In this document: positions 8,964 to 17,641 of the stretch, one piece after another | How positions within the stretch are numbered: the stretch's first letter is position 1 | How the letters are laid out: the number at the start of each line of letters is the position of its first letter | Notes under the pieces: model-generated | The model's input: the letters and a program-made list of their open reading frames with translations, nothing else | The model's database searches: none | What the model was told of the DNA's origin: nothing | Assembly (NCBI GenBank): GCA_902774005.1 | Contig: CACYGK010000016.1 | Span: forward strand, 1 to 39,852 | Reading direction: 5' to 3' | Length of the DNA: 39,852 bases | Source of the DNA: an uncultured Bacteroidales bacterium | Lineage (GTDB): Bacteria > Bacteroidota > Bacteroidia > Bacteroidales > Bacteroidaceae | Program-made: the position numbers and the translations under genes

Positions 8964-11138
8964 ATGGCAAAACAAGCAGACTTGCATGAATCTCTGAAAT
9001 ATTATTTCGGTTTTGATACTTTCAAGGGAGAGCAAGAGGAAATAATTCGTACGCTTATGAAGGGCAAGAATGTTTTTGTCCTTATGCCTACGGGTGGCGG
9101 CAAGTCGATGTGCTATCAGTTGCCGGCTATCCTTATGGAGGGTACTGCCATTGTTATCTCACCTTTGATTGCGCTGATGAAGAATCAGGTAGATGCCATC
9201 AAGTATATCAGTGAGGAGGATAATCTGGCACACTTCATCAATTCTTCGTTGAACAAGGCAAGCATCGAACAGGTGAAGCAGGACGTGATGAGCGGAAAGA
9301 CGAAATTGCTCTATGTGGCTCCCGAATCGTTGACAAAGGAGGATAATGTGGAGTTCCTGAAATCGATAAAGATTTCGTTCTATGCCATCGATGAGGCTCA
9401 CTGTATTTCGGAGTGGGGACATGACTTCCGTCCGGAGTACCGACGGATACGTCCTATCATAAATGATATAGGTGTCGCTCCTGTCATAGCACTTACTGCT
9501 ACGGCAACGGACAAGGTGCGTACGGACATAAAGAAGAATCTGGGAATACTGGATGCTGTTGAGTTCAAGTCTTCGTTCAACCGTCCGAACCTCTACTATG
9601 AGGTACGTTCGAAGACGAAGGATATAAACAAAGACATTATTAAATTTATAAAGCAGCACTCGGGTAAGAGCGGTATTATTTATTGCATGAGCCGAAAGAA
9701 GGTGGAGGAACTTGCTGATATCCTGAAGGCTAATGACATAAAGGCTGCTGCTTATCATGCCGGAATGGATAATGCTGTGAGAAATACCACTCAGGATGCG
9801 TTTATCAATGAGGATATAGATGTGATTGTGGCAACAATTGCCTTCGGTATGGGTATTGACAAACCCGATGTGCGGTATGTCATCCACTATGATATCCCGA
9901 AGAGTCTTGAAGGGTATTACCAGGAGACGGGTCGTGCCGGACGTGACGGTGGCGAGGGTAGGTGTATAGCTTATTATACCCACAAGGATTTGTACCGTCT
10001 GGAGAAATTCCTTGAAGGCAAGCCTGTGGCAGAACAGGATATAGGCAGACAGCTGATACGTGAGACGGCTGCTTATTGTGAGACTTCGGTGTGCCGGAGA
10101 AAAATCCTGTTGCATTATTTCGGAGAGGCTTATGATAAGGATAATTGCGGGCAGTGTGACAACTGTTTGAATCCGAAGAAGAAAGTTGAGGCTCAGCAAT
10201 ATCTTGTACTTGCTCTGAAAGCTATATTGGCAACAAAGGAGAACTTTAAGCTCGATTATATTGTAGATTTCCTGAGGGGAAAGGAATCGGAGACGCTCCT
10301 GGCTCATAAACATGACACACTCGAGGAATTCGGTTCGGGTGAGGATGTTGAGGTGAGCATGTGGAATGCAATCCTTGCTCAGGCTCAGTTGAGTGGATAT
10401 CTGGAGAAGGAAGTAGAGAACTACGGTATTTTGAAGGTGACGAAGGAGGGTAAGAAATATCTGAAGAATCCGACTTCGTTCATGGTTGTTGAGGACAGCG
10501 ACTATGACGGTGATTACGAGGACATGGAAGAAGGTGGCCAGTCGGTTGCCGACGAGACTCTCTATGCAATGCTCCTGTCGTTGAGAAAGAAAATTGCAAA
10601 GCAATACGATGTACCCCCGTATGTTGTGTTCCAGGATATATCGCTCGAAGCAATGACTACGCTCTATCCGATTACGGTAGAGGAGATGATGAACATACCA
10701 GGTGTGGGTGCGGGTAAGGCAAAGCGTTACGGAAAGGATTTCTGTGAGCTTATAAAGCAGTATTGCGATGAGAATGAAATTGAACGTCCTACCGACATAC
10801 GTGTAAGGACTGTAGCAAATAAATCGAAAGTGAAAGTAAGTATTATTCATGGCATAGACCATCAGATAGACCTTGAAGAGATTGCTAAATCGAATGGTAT
10901 AGGATTCGATGAACTGCTCGACGAACTCGAGGCTATTGTTTATAGCGGAACAAAAATCAATATCGACTACTTCCTTGAAGAAGAGTTGGATGAAGATTGT
11001 ATTGACGAGATATATGAGTATTTCCGCACGAGCGATACGGACGATCTGGATACGGCTGTGAAGAATATTGAAGGCGACTATGATGACGAGGTGATAAGAC
11101 TTGTGAGAATCAAGTTTATCTCAGAAATGGCAAATTGA
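8964..11138 (+). CDS. recQ: ATP-dependent 3'-5' DNA helicase RecQ
   Basis: 724 residues. The superfamily-2 helicase core has Walker A 'PTGGGKS' (residues 42-48), the DEAH box in 'IDEAHCISEWGHDFRPEY' near 143, and 'QETGRAGRDG' as motif VI. The RQC zinc-binding cysteines appear in 'CRRKI' and 'CGQCDNC'. An HRDC domain lies around residues 530-610, containing 'IPGVGAGKAKRYG'. A further ~110-residue acidic, helical extension follows, so the protein is longer than E. coli RecQ; such extensions are common in Bacteroidetes. It acts in recombination and replication-fork repair. Its own promoter makes it a single-gene unit. Confidence 0.97.
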   Translation: MAKQADLHESLKYYFGFDTFKGEQEEIIRTLMKGKNVFVLMPTGGGKSMCYQLPAILMEGTAIVISPLIALMKNQVDAIKYISEEDNLAHFINSSLNKASIEQVKQDVMSGKTKLLYVAPESLTKEDNVEFLKSIKISFYAIDEAHCISEWGHDFRPEYRRIRPIINDIGVAPVIALTATATDKVRTDIKKNLGILDAVEFKSSFNRPNLYYEVRSKTKDINKDIIKFIKQHSGKSGIIYCMSRKKVEELADILKANDIKAAAYHAGMDNAVRNTTQDAFINEDIDVIVATIAFGMGIDKPDVRYVIHYDIPKSLEGYYQETGRAGRDGGEGRCIAYYTHKDLYRLEKFLEGKPVAEQDIGRQLIRETAAYCETSVCRRKILLHYFGEAYDKDNCGQCDNCLNPKKKVEAQQYLVLALKAILATKENFKLDYIVDFLRGKESETLLAHKHDTLEEFGSGEDVEVSMWNAILAQAQLSGYLEKEVENYGILKVTKEGKKYLKNPTSFMVVEDSDYDGDYEDMEEGGQSVADETLYAMLLSLRKKIAKQYDVPPYVVFQDISLEAMTTLYPITVEEMMNIPGVGAGKAKRYGKDFCELIKQYCDENEIERPTDIRVRTVANKSKVKVSIIHGIDHQIDLEEIAKSNGIGFDELLDELEAIVYSGTKINIDYFLEEELDEDCIDEIYEYFRTSDTDDLDTAVKNIEGDYDDEVIRLVRIKFISEMAN

Positions 11139-11150
11139 TGGTCTGGAAAT

Positions 11151-11181
11151 TTTGTGGTTTTGTCATTTAGTCGTAAATTTG
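11151..11181 (+). promoter_or_regulatory. Promoter for guaB
   Basis: TTTG at 11151-11154, 19 bases, then TAAATTTG at 11174-11181. The guaB ATG is 32 bases downstream. Confidence 0.8.
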
Positions 11182-11212
11182 CACGCAATTAAATTATAAC
11201 ATACATATCTAT

Positions 11213-12691
11213 ATGTCATCATTTATTGCAGATAAAGTCATTATGGAAGGCTTGACGTACGATGATGTGCTCCTCGTACCCGGTTATTCAGAAGTCCTTC
11301 CGCGTGAAGTTTCCCTTACTACAAAGTTTTCGCGTAACATTGAACTGCGCATACCGTTCGTAACGGCAGCTATGGACACTGTTACAGAAGCTCCTATGGC
11401 TATCGCTATAGCACGTGAGGGTGGTATTGGTGTTATTCACAAGAATATGTCGATTGAGGAACAGGCTCGTCAGGTAGCAATCGTGAAGCGTGCTGAAAAC
11501 GGTATGATATACGATCCTGTGACAATCATGCGCGGCAAGACTGTCGAAGATGCTCTTGCTATAATGGCAGAGTATCATATCGGTGGTATTCCTGTTGTTG
11601 ACAAGGATAACAAACTGGTCGGAATCGTAACAAACCGTGACCTCCGTTTCCAGACGGACATGAAGCGTAAGATAGACGATGTCATGACTAAGGATAACCT
11701 TGTCGTTACTCATCAGCAGGCCGACTTGGCAAGTGCATCAAAGATTCTGCTCGAGCATAAAATCGAGAAACTCCCTGTTGTAGATGACGATAACCGTCTG
11801 ATAGGTCTCATCACATATAAGGACATCACTAAGGCTGCCGACAAACCTATGGCATGTAAGGATGGCAAGGGCAGGCTGCGTGTTGCAGCAGGTGTGGGAG
11901 TTACAGCCGACACGTTCCAGCGTATGGAAGCACTTGTGAAGGCGGGTGTCGATGCAATCGTAATAGATACGGCACACGGTCACTCAAAGGGTGTGATTGA
12001 GAAGGTACGCGAAGCAAAGCAGAACTTCCCTGAGGTTGATATCGTTGTTGGTAATATAGCAACGGGTGCTGCAGCCAAGGCTCTGGTTGAGGCTGGAGCA
12101 GATGCTGTAAAGGTAGGTATCGGTCCGGGTTCTATCTGTACAACCCGTGTCGTAGCCGGTGTCGGAGTGCCACAACTTAGTGCCGTATATGATGTGGCAA
12201 TGGCTTTGGAGGGTACAGGAGTTCCTTTGATTGCTGACGGTGGTCTGCGTTATTCCGGCGACGTAGTGAAAGCTATAGCAGCAGGAGGATACAGTGTGAT
12301 GATTGGTTCGCTTGTAGCTGGAACCGATGAGGCTCCGGGTGAAACTATATTGTACAACGGACGTAAGTTCAAGAGCTATCGTGGTATGGGTTCGCTCGAG
12401 GCTATGGAGAACGGTTCGAAGGACCGTTACTTCCAGGGTGGAGTAGAGGAGACCAAGAAACTCGTTCCGGAAGGTATTGCAGGACGTGTTCCTTACAAGG
12501 GAACGGTTCAAGAAGTTATCTACCAGCTCGTAGGTGGTCTCCGTTCCGGTATGGGATATTGTGGTGCCAAGGATATCAGCAGCCTGCATAATGCCAAGTT
12601 CACACGTATTACCAATGCCGGTGTTCTTGAAAGTCACCCACACGAGGTTATCATTACCAGTGAGGCTCCAAACTACAGCCGTCCTCAGTAA
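11213..12691 (+). CDS. guaB: Inosine-5'-monophosphate dehydrogenase
   Basis: 492 residues, standard length. The enzyme oxidises IMP to XMP with NAD+, the first committed step of GMP synthesis. A (beta/alpha)8 barrel is interrupted by two CBS domains (about residues 95-210; '[23 protein letters not shown]' and a second copy). The catalytic Cys is in 'GPGSICTT' near residue 309, and the mobile flap has '[11 protein letters not shown]'. It has its own promoter and is separated from the next gene by a long heptad array. Confidence 0.98.
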   Translation: MSSFIADKVIMEGLTYDDVLLVPGYSEVLPREVSLTTKFSRNIELRIPFVTAAMDTVTEAPMAIAIAREGGIGVIHKNMSIEEQARQVAIVKRAENGMIYDPVTIMRGKTVEDALAIMAEYHIGGIPVVDKDNKLVGIVTNRDLRFQTDMKRKIDDVMTKDNLVVTHQQADLASASKILLEHKIEKLPVVDDDNRLIGLITYKDITKAADKPMACKDGKGRLRVAAGVGVTADTFQRMEALVKAGVDAIVIDTAHGHSKGVIEKVREAKQNFPEVDIVVGNIATGAAAKALVEAGADAVKVGIGPGSICTTRVVAGVGVPQLSAVYDVAMALEGTGVPLIADGGLRYSGDVVKAIAAGGYSVMIGSLVAGTDEAPGETILYNGRKFKSYRGMGSLEAMENGSKDRYFQGGVEETKKLVPEGIAGRVPYKGTVQEVIYQLVGGLRSGMGYCGAKDISSLHNAKFTRITNAGVLESHPHEVIITSEAPNYSRPQ

Positions 12692-12696
12692 AGGTC

Positions 12697-12759
12697 ATTG
12701 ACAATTGATAATTGACAATTGATAATTGACAATTGATAATTGATAATTGACAATTGATA
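12697..12759 (+). repeat. Nine-unit heptanucleotide array (ATTGACA/ATTGATA)
   Basis: Nine uninterrupted 7-mers, mostly alternating ATTGACA and ATTGATA (63 bp), beginning six bases after the guaB stop. The end of the array supplies the TTGA that serves as the -33 element of the next promoter. Confidence 0.95.
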
Positions 12760-12778
12760 ATATAAAATAATATCTTTG
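12747..12778 (+). promoter_or_regulatory. Promoter for the isomerase-OstA-mutL run, overlapping the heptad array
   Basis: TATCTTTG at 12771-12778 is a full -7 match. The -33 position, 20 bases upstream (12747-12750), is TTGA and lies within the heptad array, so array length could alter the -33 context. Confidence 0.6.
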
Positions 12779-12824
12779 ACTGCATTTGCGCAAACGTGGA
12801 TGCAGTCTTTAGAAATGCTATTAT

Positions 12825-14264
12825 ATGAAGAAGTTGTTTTTGGCTGCCCTTGCAGCATCTTTTTGCAGCATGATGATGGGTCAGAGTACTGATCCTGTAA
12901 TAATGAAAATAAATGGGAAGGATATTCTGCGTTCTGAGTTTGAGTATTCGTTCAATAAAAACAACGGTGACGGTGTGTTGGAGAAGAAGACTGTAGAAGA
13001 ATATGTGCCATTGTATATCGACTTCAAGTTGAAGGTTGCCGAGGCAGAAAGTGCAGGCATAGACACATTGAGCAGTATCCGTACGGAACTCAATGGCTAC
13101 AAGGAACAGATGGTAATTCCGACAATTGTTGATTCTGCATTTATTGAGCGTGAGGCACGAAGGACTTACGACCTGACGGCAGCCCGTTTCGGTACGGATG
13201 ACGTGTTGACAGCTTCTCATATTCTCGTTCTGCTGCGTCAGGATGCTTCACCCGAAGATGAGGCAAAAGCCAAAAACCGTATCGATTCTATTTACGACAT
13301 ATTGAGGAATGTGCCTGCGGCAGAACTCGAGACACGTTTTGCTGAAGTAGCAAAGGAATGTTCCGAGGATAAGGGCAGTGCCATGCGTGGAGGTTCTCTC
13401 GGACAGTTCGGTAAGGGTATGATGATTCCTGATTTCGAAACTGCTGCCTATGCTATGAAAGCAGGTGAGATGTCTGCTCCGGTAAAGACGGTTGTGGGTT
13501 ATCATATCATATATATGAAGGACCGCCACCAGTTTGAACCATATGAGCACCATCATGCAGCAATATTGCAGTTCCTTGATTCACGTGGTATAAAGGAGGC
13601 TTCAGCTAATGCATACCTCGATTCAATAGCAAAGCAGAGGAATGTAGGACGTGAAGTCGTAGTCGACAGTGTATTCAGTGTATTGGCTGCTAATGACGCA
13701 GACATGCGTAACTTGTCTCAGGAATATTACGACGGTACCCTCATGTACGAGATAAGTAAGTCGAACGTATGGGATAAGGCGCAGGCTGACGAACTTGGAC
13801 TTGAGGCTTATTTCAATGCTAACAAAAAGAACTATGTATGGGACAAACCACGTTTCAGTGGTATAATCATCCGTGGTAAGGATGAGTCAGTTGTTGCGAA
13901 AGCAAAGAAACTGATTAAGAAAGTGGATGAACCGGATTGGGCTCAGACAATCGTCGGGGCATTGAATACTGATTCTGTAAAGGTAGTACGTATCGAACGC
14001 GGACTCTTCAAGCAGGGTGATAATGCTACAATCGACCGTCTGGCGTTCGGAGACAAGACAAAGGAGGTGAAGAAAGTGAAGAATTATCCTGCTACCGATA
14101 TTTATGGCAAGAAAGTTAAGAAACCACGTACATATAAGGATGTGAAGGGACAGGTGGTAACTGACTATCAGAATGAGAAGGAACGTGAGTGGGTAGAAGG
14201 TTTGCGTGGCAAATATGAGGTGGTTGTGTACGATGAGGTTGTAAAAACTGTAAACAAACATTGA
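12825..14264 (+). CDS. Periplasmic parvulin-type peptidyl-prolyl isomerase (PrsA/SurA-like)
   Basis: 479 residues with an N-terminal signal peptide (MKKLFLAALAASFCSMMMGQ). The N-terminal chaperone part includes 'INGKDILRSEFEYSFNK'. A parvulin domain spans about residues 125-230: 'ASHILVLL', 'GGSLGQFGKGMMIPDFE' and 'VVGYHIIYM' are the usual parvulin strand/loop motifs. The remaining ~250 residues lack an obvious second parvulin domain and resemble the C-terminal half of Bacteroidetes SurA-type folding factors. Likely role: folding or escorting outer-membrane proteins in the periplasm. It is followed six bases later by a second isomerase. Confidence 0.9.
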   Translation: MKKLFLAALAASFCSMMMGQSTDPVIMKINGKDILRSEFEYSFNKNNGDGVLEKKTVEEYVPLYIDFKLKVAEAESAGIDTLSSIRTELNGYKEQMVIPTIVDSAFIEREARRTYDLTAARFGTDDVLTASHILVLLRQDASPEDEAKAKNRIDSIYDILRNVPAAELETRFAEVAKECSEDKGSAMRGGSLGQFGKGMMIPDFETAAYAMKAGEMSAPVKTVVGYHIIYMKDRHQFEPYEHHHAAILQFLDSRGIKEASANAYLDSIAKQRNVGREVVVDSVFSVLAANDADMRNLSQEYYDGTLMYEISKSNVWDKAQADELGLEAYFNANKKNYVWDKPRFSGIIIRGKDESVVAKAKKLIKKVDEPDWAQTIVGALNTDSVKVVRIERGLFKQGDNATIDRLAFGDKTKEVKKVKNYPATDIYGKKVKKPRTYKDVKGQVVTDYQNEKEREWVEGLRGKYEVVVYDEVVKTVNKH

Positions 14265-14269
14265 TTTAG

Positions 14270-15640
14270 ATGAAAAAAATAAACAGAATATTTCTGTTGA
14301 CCATGCTGTTCAATATTCAATGGTCAATGGTTAACGGTCTTCATGCACAGAGTGCCCCCAATGTAATAGATGAGGTGGTGTGGATTGTAGGTGACGAAGC
14401 CATTCTGAGGTCTGATGTGGAGAATGCCCGTCTTGAAGCCCTGTCGCAGGGTCAGCGTCTGGACGGCGACCCTTATTGCATCATTCCTGAAAACCTTGCA
14501 ATTCAGAAACTTTTCCTTCATCAGGCTGCCATCGACTCAGTTCAGGTGTCGGACAGTGAGGTCTTCCAGCGTGTCGATCAGCGTATCAACTACTATATTC
14601 AGCAGTTGAACGGAAAGGAAAAGATGGAGGAATACTTCGGAAAGACCACTTCGCAGATAAGGGAACAGCTTTATGATATGGTGCGTGACGATATGATGAC
14701 AAGTGAAGTACGAGCTTCCTTAGTGAAGGATGTGAAAGTGACTCCGGCTCAGGTACGCCGTTATTTCAAGGACCTTCCTGAGGACAGTCTGCCTTTCATT
14801 CCTACAAAGGTGGAATGTCAGATAATAGTACGTAATCCTGTGATTGAACCGGAGGAGATAGAGCGTGTGAAGGCAGAGTTGCGTGATTATACCGAACGTG
14901 TCAATACGGGACGTGCTCAGTTTTCCACTCTTGCTGTGATGTATTCGGAAGATGCCGGTACGGCTCGTCAAGGTGGTGAATGCGGATTTGCCGGCAGAGG
15001 CAGTTTCGTTCCTGAATTTGCCAATGTGGCTTTCAGTCTTAACGACCCTAAGGCAGTATCGAAGATAGTGGAAACGGAATACGGTTTCCATATCATTCAG
15101 TTGATTGAAAAACGTGGTGAACAGGTAAACGTACGTCATATATTACGCAAACCGCGTGTGTCGAACGATGCTTTCACAAATGCAATCAACGATCTGGACT
15201 CTATTGCTGACGAAATACGTCGTGGTCTTTATACTTTTGATGAATGTACCCAGTATGTATCGGACGATAAGGATACGCGCAACAACTTCGGCAATATGTT
15301 CAACTCAGAGGATAATTCTTCAAAATTTGAAATAAAGGATTTGCCTACTGATGTTGCTAAGGTTGTAAGTACCATGAACATAGGTGAGATTTCGAAACCT
15401 TTCATTATGGTTAACAACAAGGGAAAAGAGGTCGTTGCCATTGTCAAGTTGAAGAATAGGATTAACGGTCACCGTGCTAATATGGCTGACGATTATCAGG
15501 CTATGCAGGATGTGGTGGTTGAGAAGCAGAGTATAGAGAAGATTACCAACTGGATACGCGAGAAACAAAAGACTACTTACATACATATCAACGAAGAGTG
15601 GAGTAACTGCGAATTTCAGTACCCGGGTTGGATAAAGTGA
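14270..15640 (+). CDS. surA: SurA-like periplasmic chaperone/peptidyl-prolyl isomerase
   Basis: 456 residues. After the signal peptide comes a SurA N-domain with the hallmark 'NVIDEVVWIVGDEAILRSDVE'. A first parvulin domain (about 180-290) has 'GGECGFAGRGSFVPEFANVAF' and 'ETEYGFHIIQLIEKRG', and a second begins at 'VNVRHILRKPRVS'. SurA carries unfolded porins to the BAM complex. The leader contains five degenerate heptanucleotides (14308-14342), so part of the signal peptide is repeat-encoded (FNIQWSMVNG). The neighbours, another isomerase and an OstA/LptA-like protein, point to an outer-membrane assembly operon. Confidence 0.92.
   Translation: MKKINRIFLLTMLFNIQWSMVNGLHAQSAPNVIDEVVWIVGDEAILRSDVENARLEALSQGQRLDGDPYCIIPENLAIQKLFLHQAAIDSVQVSDSEVFQRVDQRINYYIQQLNGKEKMEEYFGKTTSQIREQLYDMVRDDMMTSEVRASLVKDVKVTPAQVRRYFKDLPEDSLPFIPTKVECQIIVRNPVIEPEEIERVKAELRDYTERVNTGRAQFSTLAVMYSEDAGTARQGGECGFAGRGSFVPEFANVAFSLNDPKAVSKIVETEYGFHIIQLIEKRGEQVNVRHILRKPRVSNDAFTNAINDLDSIADEIRRGLYTFDECTQYVSDDKDTRNNFGNMFNSEDNSSKFEIKDLPTDVAKVVSTMNIGEISKPFIMVNNKGKEVVAIVKLKNRINGHRANMADDYQAMQDVVVEKQSIEKITNWIREKQKTTYIHINEEWSNCEFQYPGWIK
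14308..14342 (+). repeat. Degenerate heptad array in the surA signal peptide
   Basis: Five 7-mers: GTTCAAT, ATTCAAT, GGTCAAT, GGTTAAC, GGTCTTC. This is the same family of units as the GH43 leader array, again in a signal-peptide coding region. Confidence 0.65.
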
Positions 15641-15680
15641 GGTATGAAGGCTGATGGCTGATGTATGAAGTGTGAAGAAT
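15639..15680 (+). repeat. Degenerate heptad array spanning the OstA-like start codon
   Basis: Six 7-mers on a GAnGnnT pattern: GAGGTAT, GAAGGCT, GATGGCT, GATGTAT, GAAGTGT, GAAGAAT. The array begins at the surA stop codon and its last unit contains the AT of the start codon at 15679, so it makes up the entire intergenic and initiation region. Confidence 0.75.
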
Positions 15681-17328
15681 GAAGAAGAATGGTTCAAACA
15701 TATCATCCCGTTTGTTAATAGGCATTATGTGCCTATTTGCTTTTGGTATGATATTTGCCGCAATTACTCCTGCAGATAAAGGTGAGAAGAAGTCGGACGA
15801 ACAGATTCACCTCATCCATTCGGATATTCTTTACAAGAACTGGCATGACCCTCGTGCCGACATCCTCGTCGGACATGTACGTCTGTATCATGACGGTGTG
15901 TTTCTTGATTGCGACAGTGCCCGGTTTTACAAAGAGGAGAACTCATTCGATGCGTATGGCAACGTGAAGATGGTGCAGGGTGATACGGTGACCCTTACCA
16001 GCGATACACTTCTTTACGACGGTTATGAGATGAAAGCCCGTGCACGTGGCAACTGTGTACTTATCGACAAGAAGACACGTCTCGAAAGTGATAATCTGGA
16101 CTATGACCGTGTGTACAGCGTAGGTATGTATCTGTATGGCGGTACACTCTACGATGGTGAAAATGTGCTTGTCAGCGACTGGGGGCAACTTACTACCACA
16201 ACTCATGAGGCATTCTTCACGGACAACGTAGTACTGACCAATCCGCAGTTCAAACTCGTCACCGATACACTTTATTACTATACTGATACTGAGATAGCCC
16301 GCATCGTGACCCCTTCAAACATTGTCACGGATGACGGTACGTTCATATATGGTGTGAAAGGTGATTATGCCACAAAGACAGGTGAAGCATTCCTGCTCAA
16401 CCGTTCGTATATCATCAAAGATATGCGCAAGGTGGAAGGGGACAGTATTCATACCGACAAACGTACCGGTTTCAGTGAGGTGTTTGGTAATGCGATAATT
16501 ACTGATGAGGAGAACTACTGCATGATAACGGGAAACTACTGCTCTTATGACGACAGTACAGGTACTGCTGTAGCTACCGACAGTGCTGTGGCTTATGAGT
16601 ATTCTCAACCACCTGATACTCTGTACCTGCATGGTGATACATTGAAGATGTTCACTTACAACATGAATACCGACTCCGTATATCGTGATATGCACGCATA
16701 CCATCATGTACGTTTTTTCCGTAATGACGTACAGGGAGTGTGCGACTCGATGGTGACCCACGAACTTGATTCCTGTACTTATATGTACGGACAACCTATT
16801 CTGTGGAACGAGGAACAGCAACTGTTCGGTGAAGAGATTCGTATATATAGTAACGACAGTACGATTGACTGGATTCATGTGATTGATCAGGCCACCACAA
16901 TCGAACAGGTTGATTCTGTATCCTATAACCAGGTGGAATCAAAAGAGATGTTCTGTTATTTCATAAACGGAGAAATCGACCACAACGTTGCCAAGGGAAA
17001 TGTATATGTCGATTACTTCATGAACGAAGATGACGGTACCCGTATAGGAATGAACTACTCTGAGAGTACCGAACTCATTATTTATATGGAGAACAAGAAG
17101 GTGAAGAAGATATGGATGCCGGCAGCTACAGGAACGGTCTATCCCGACCTTATGATACCTGCAGACAAACGTTATCTTAGCCGTTTTGCATGGTTCGACT
17201 ATATTCGTCCTACTGACCGTTACGACATTTTCGTATGGCGTTCGAAGGATGACAAGAACATACTGAAGAAGACAGAGCGCAGACAAGTGCCGCTCCAGAA
17301 ACTGAATAATCTGAAACTGAAAAAATAA
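15679..17328 (+). CDS. OstA/LptA-like protein of lipopolysaccharide transport
   Basis: 549 residues with an N-terminal hydrophobic signal segment (about residues 10-32). The rest is repetitive beta-strand sequence of the OstA/LptA type: repeated short strands such as 'ADILVGHVRLYHDGVFLDCDS', 'SFDAYGNVKMVQGDTVTLTSD', and 'FLLNRSYIIKD'. This is the jellyroll stack that carries LPS across the periplasm. Bacteroidetes proteins of this layout (OstA-like N-terminal domain) are larger than E. coli LptA. Its place directly after two outer-membrane chaperones supports an envelope role. It is followed 11 bases later by a small membrane protein. Confidence 0.85.
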   Translation: MKKNGSNISSRLLIGIMCLFAFGMIFAAITPADKGEKKSDEQIHLIHSDILYKNWHDPRADILVGHVRLYHDGVFLDCDSARFYKEENSFDAYGNVKMVQGDTVTLTSDTLLYDGYEMKARARGNCVLIDKKTRLESDNLDYDRVYSVGMYLYGGTLYDGENVLVSDWGQLTTTTHEAFFTDNVVLTNPQFKLVTDTLYYYTDTEIARIVTPSNIVTDDGTFIYGVKGDYATKTGEAFLLNRSYIIKDMRKVEGDSIHTDKRTGFSEVFGNAIITDEENYCMITGNYCSYDDSTGTAVATDSAVAYEYSQPPDTLYLHGDTLKMFTYNMNTDSVYRDMHAYHHVRFFRNDVQGVCDSMVTHELDSCTYMYGQPILWNEEQQLFGEEIRIYSNDSTIDWIHVIDQATTIEQVDSVSYNQVESKEMFCYFINGEIDHNVAKGNVYVDYFMNEDDGTRIGMNYSESTELIIYMENKKVKKIWMPAATGTVYPDLMIPADKRYLSRFAWFDYIRPTDRYDIFVWRSKDDKNILKKTERRQVPLQKLNNLKLKK

Positions 17329-17339
17329 AACGCAATTAT

Positions 17340-17636
17340 ATGGGAATGTTTTCTGTACGTAAGCCTCGCGGTTTTCAACATAATTATATATACTACGACC
17401 CACGCAAGGAGAAACTCGAAAAAATCGAGGAAAATGCCAAGCGTGAGTTGGGTCTGTTGCCCGAGAAGGAATTCTCTCCCGAGGACATACGCGGACGTTT
17501 CGTGAATGCGACTACTCATCTGAAACGCAGGAAGGAAAGTGGCAAGAAACCTCTGCCTTACGGAATTCTCATATTTGCAATAATCATACTTCTGCTAATA
17601 ATGCGCTATATCGTTACGGGCAGAATGATGCTGTAG
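17340..17636 (+). CDS. Small single-pass membrane protein of unknown function
   Basis: 98 residues. The N-terminal ~70 residues are strongly basic and acidic (soluble, probably cytoplasmic): 'RKPRGFQHNYIYYDPRKEKL', then 'KEFSPEDIRGRF'. One clear membrane helix follows (about residues 74-92, 'YGILIFAIIILLLIMRYIV') with a short polar tail. I do not recognise a named family. It lies tightly between the OstA-like gene (11-bp gap) and mutL (5-bp gap), so it is co-transcribed and its start is well constrained. Confidence 0.8.
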   Translation: MGMFSVRKPRGFQHNYIYYDPRKEKLEKIEENAKRELGLLPEKEFSPEDIRGRFVNATTHLKRRKESGKKPLPYGILIFAIIILLLIMRYIVTGRMML

Positions 17637-17641
17637 GATAG

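Noticed and set aside
9159-10862. Minus-strand open frame opposite recQ
   Set aside because: Antisense shadow; RecQ motifs are continuous on the plus strand.
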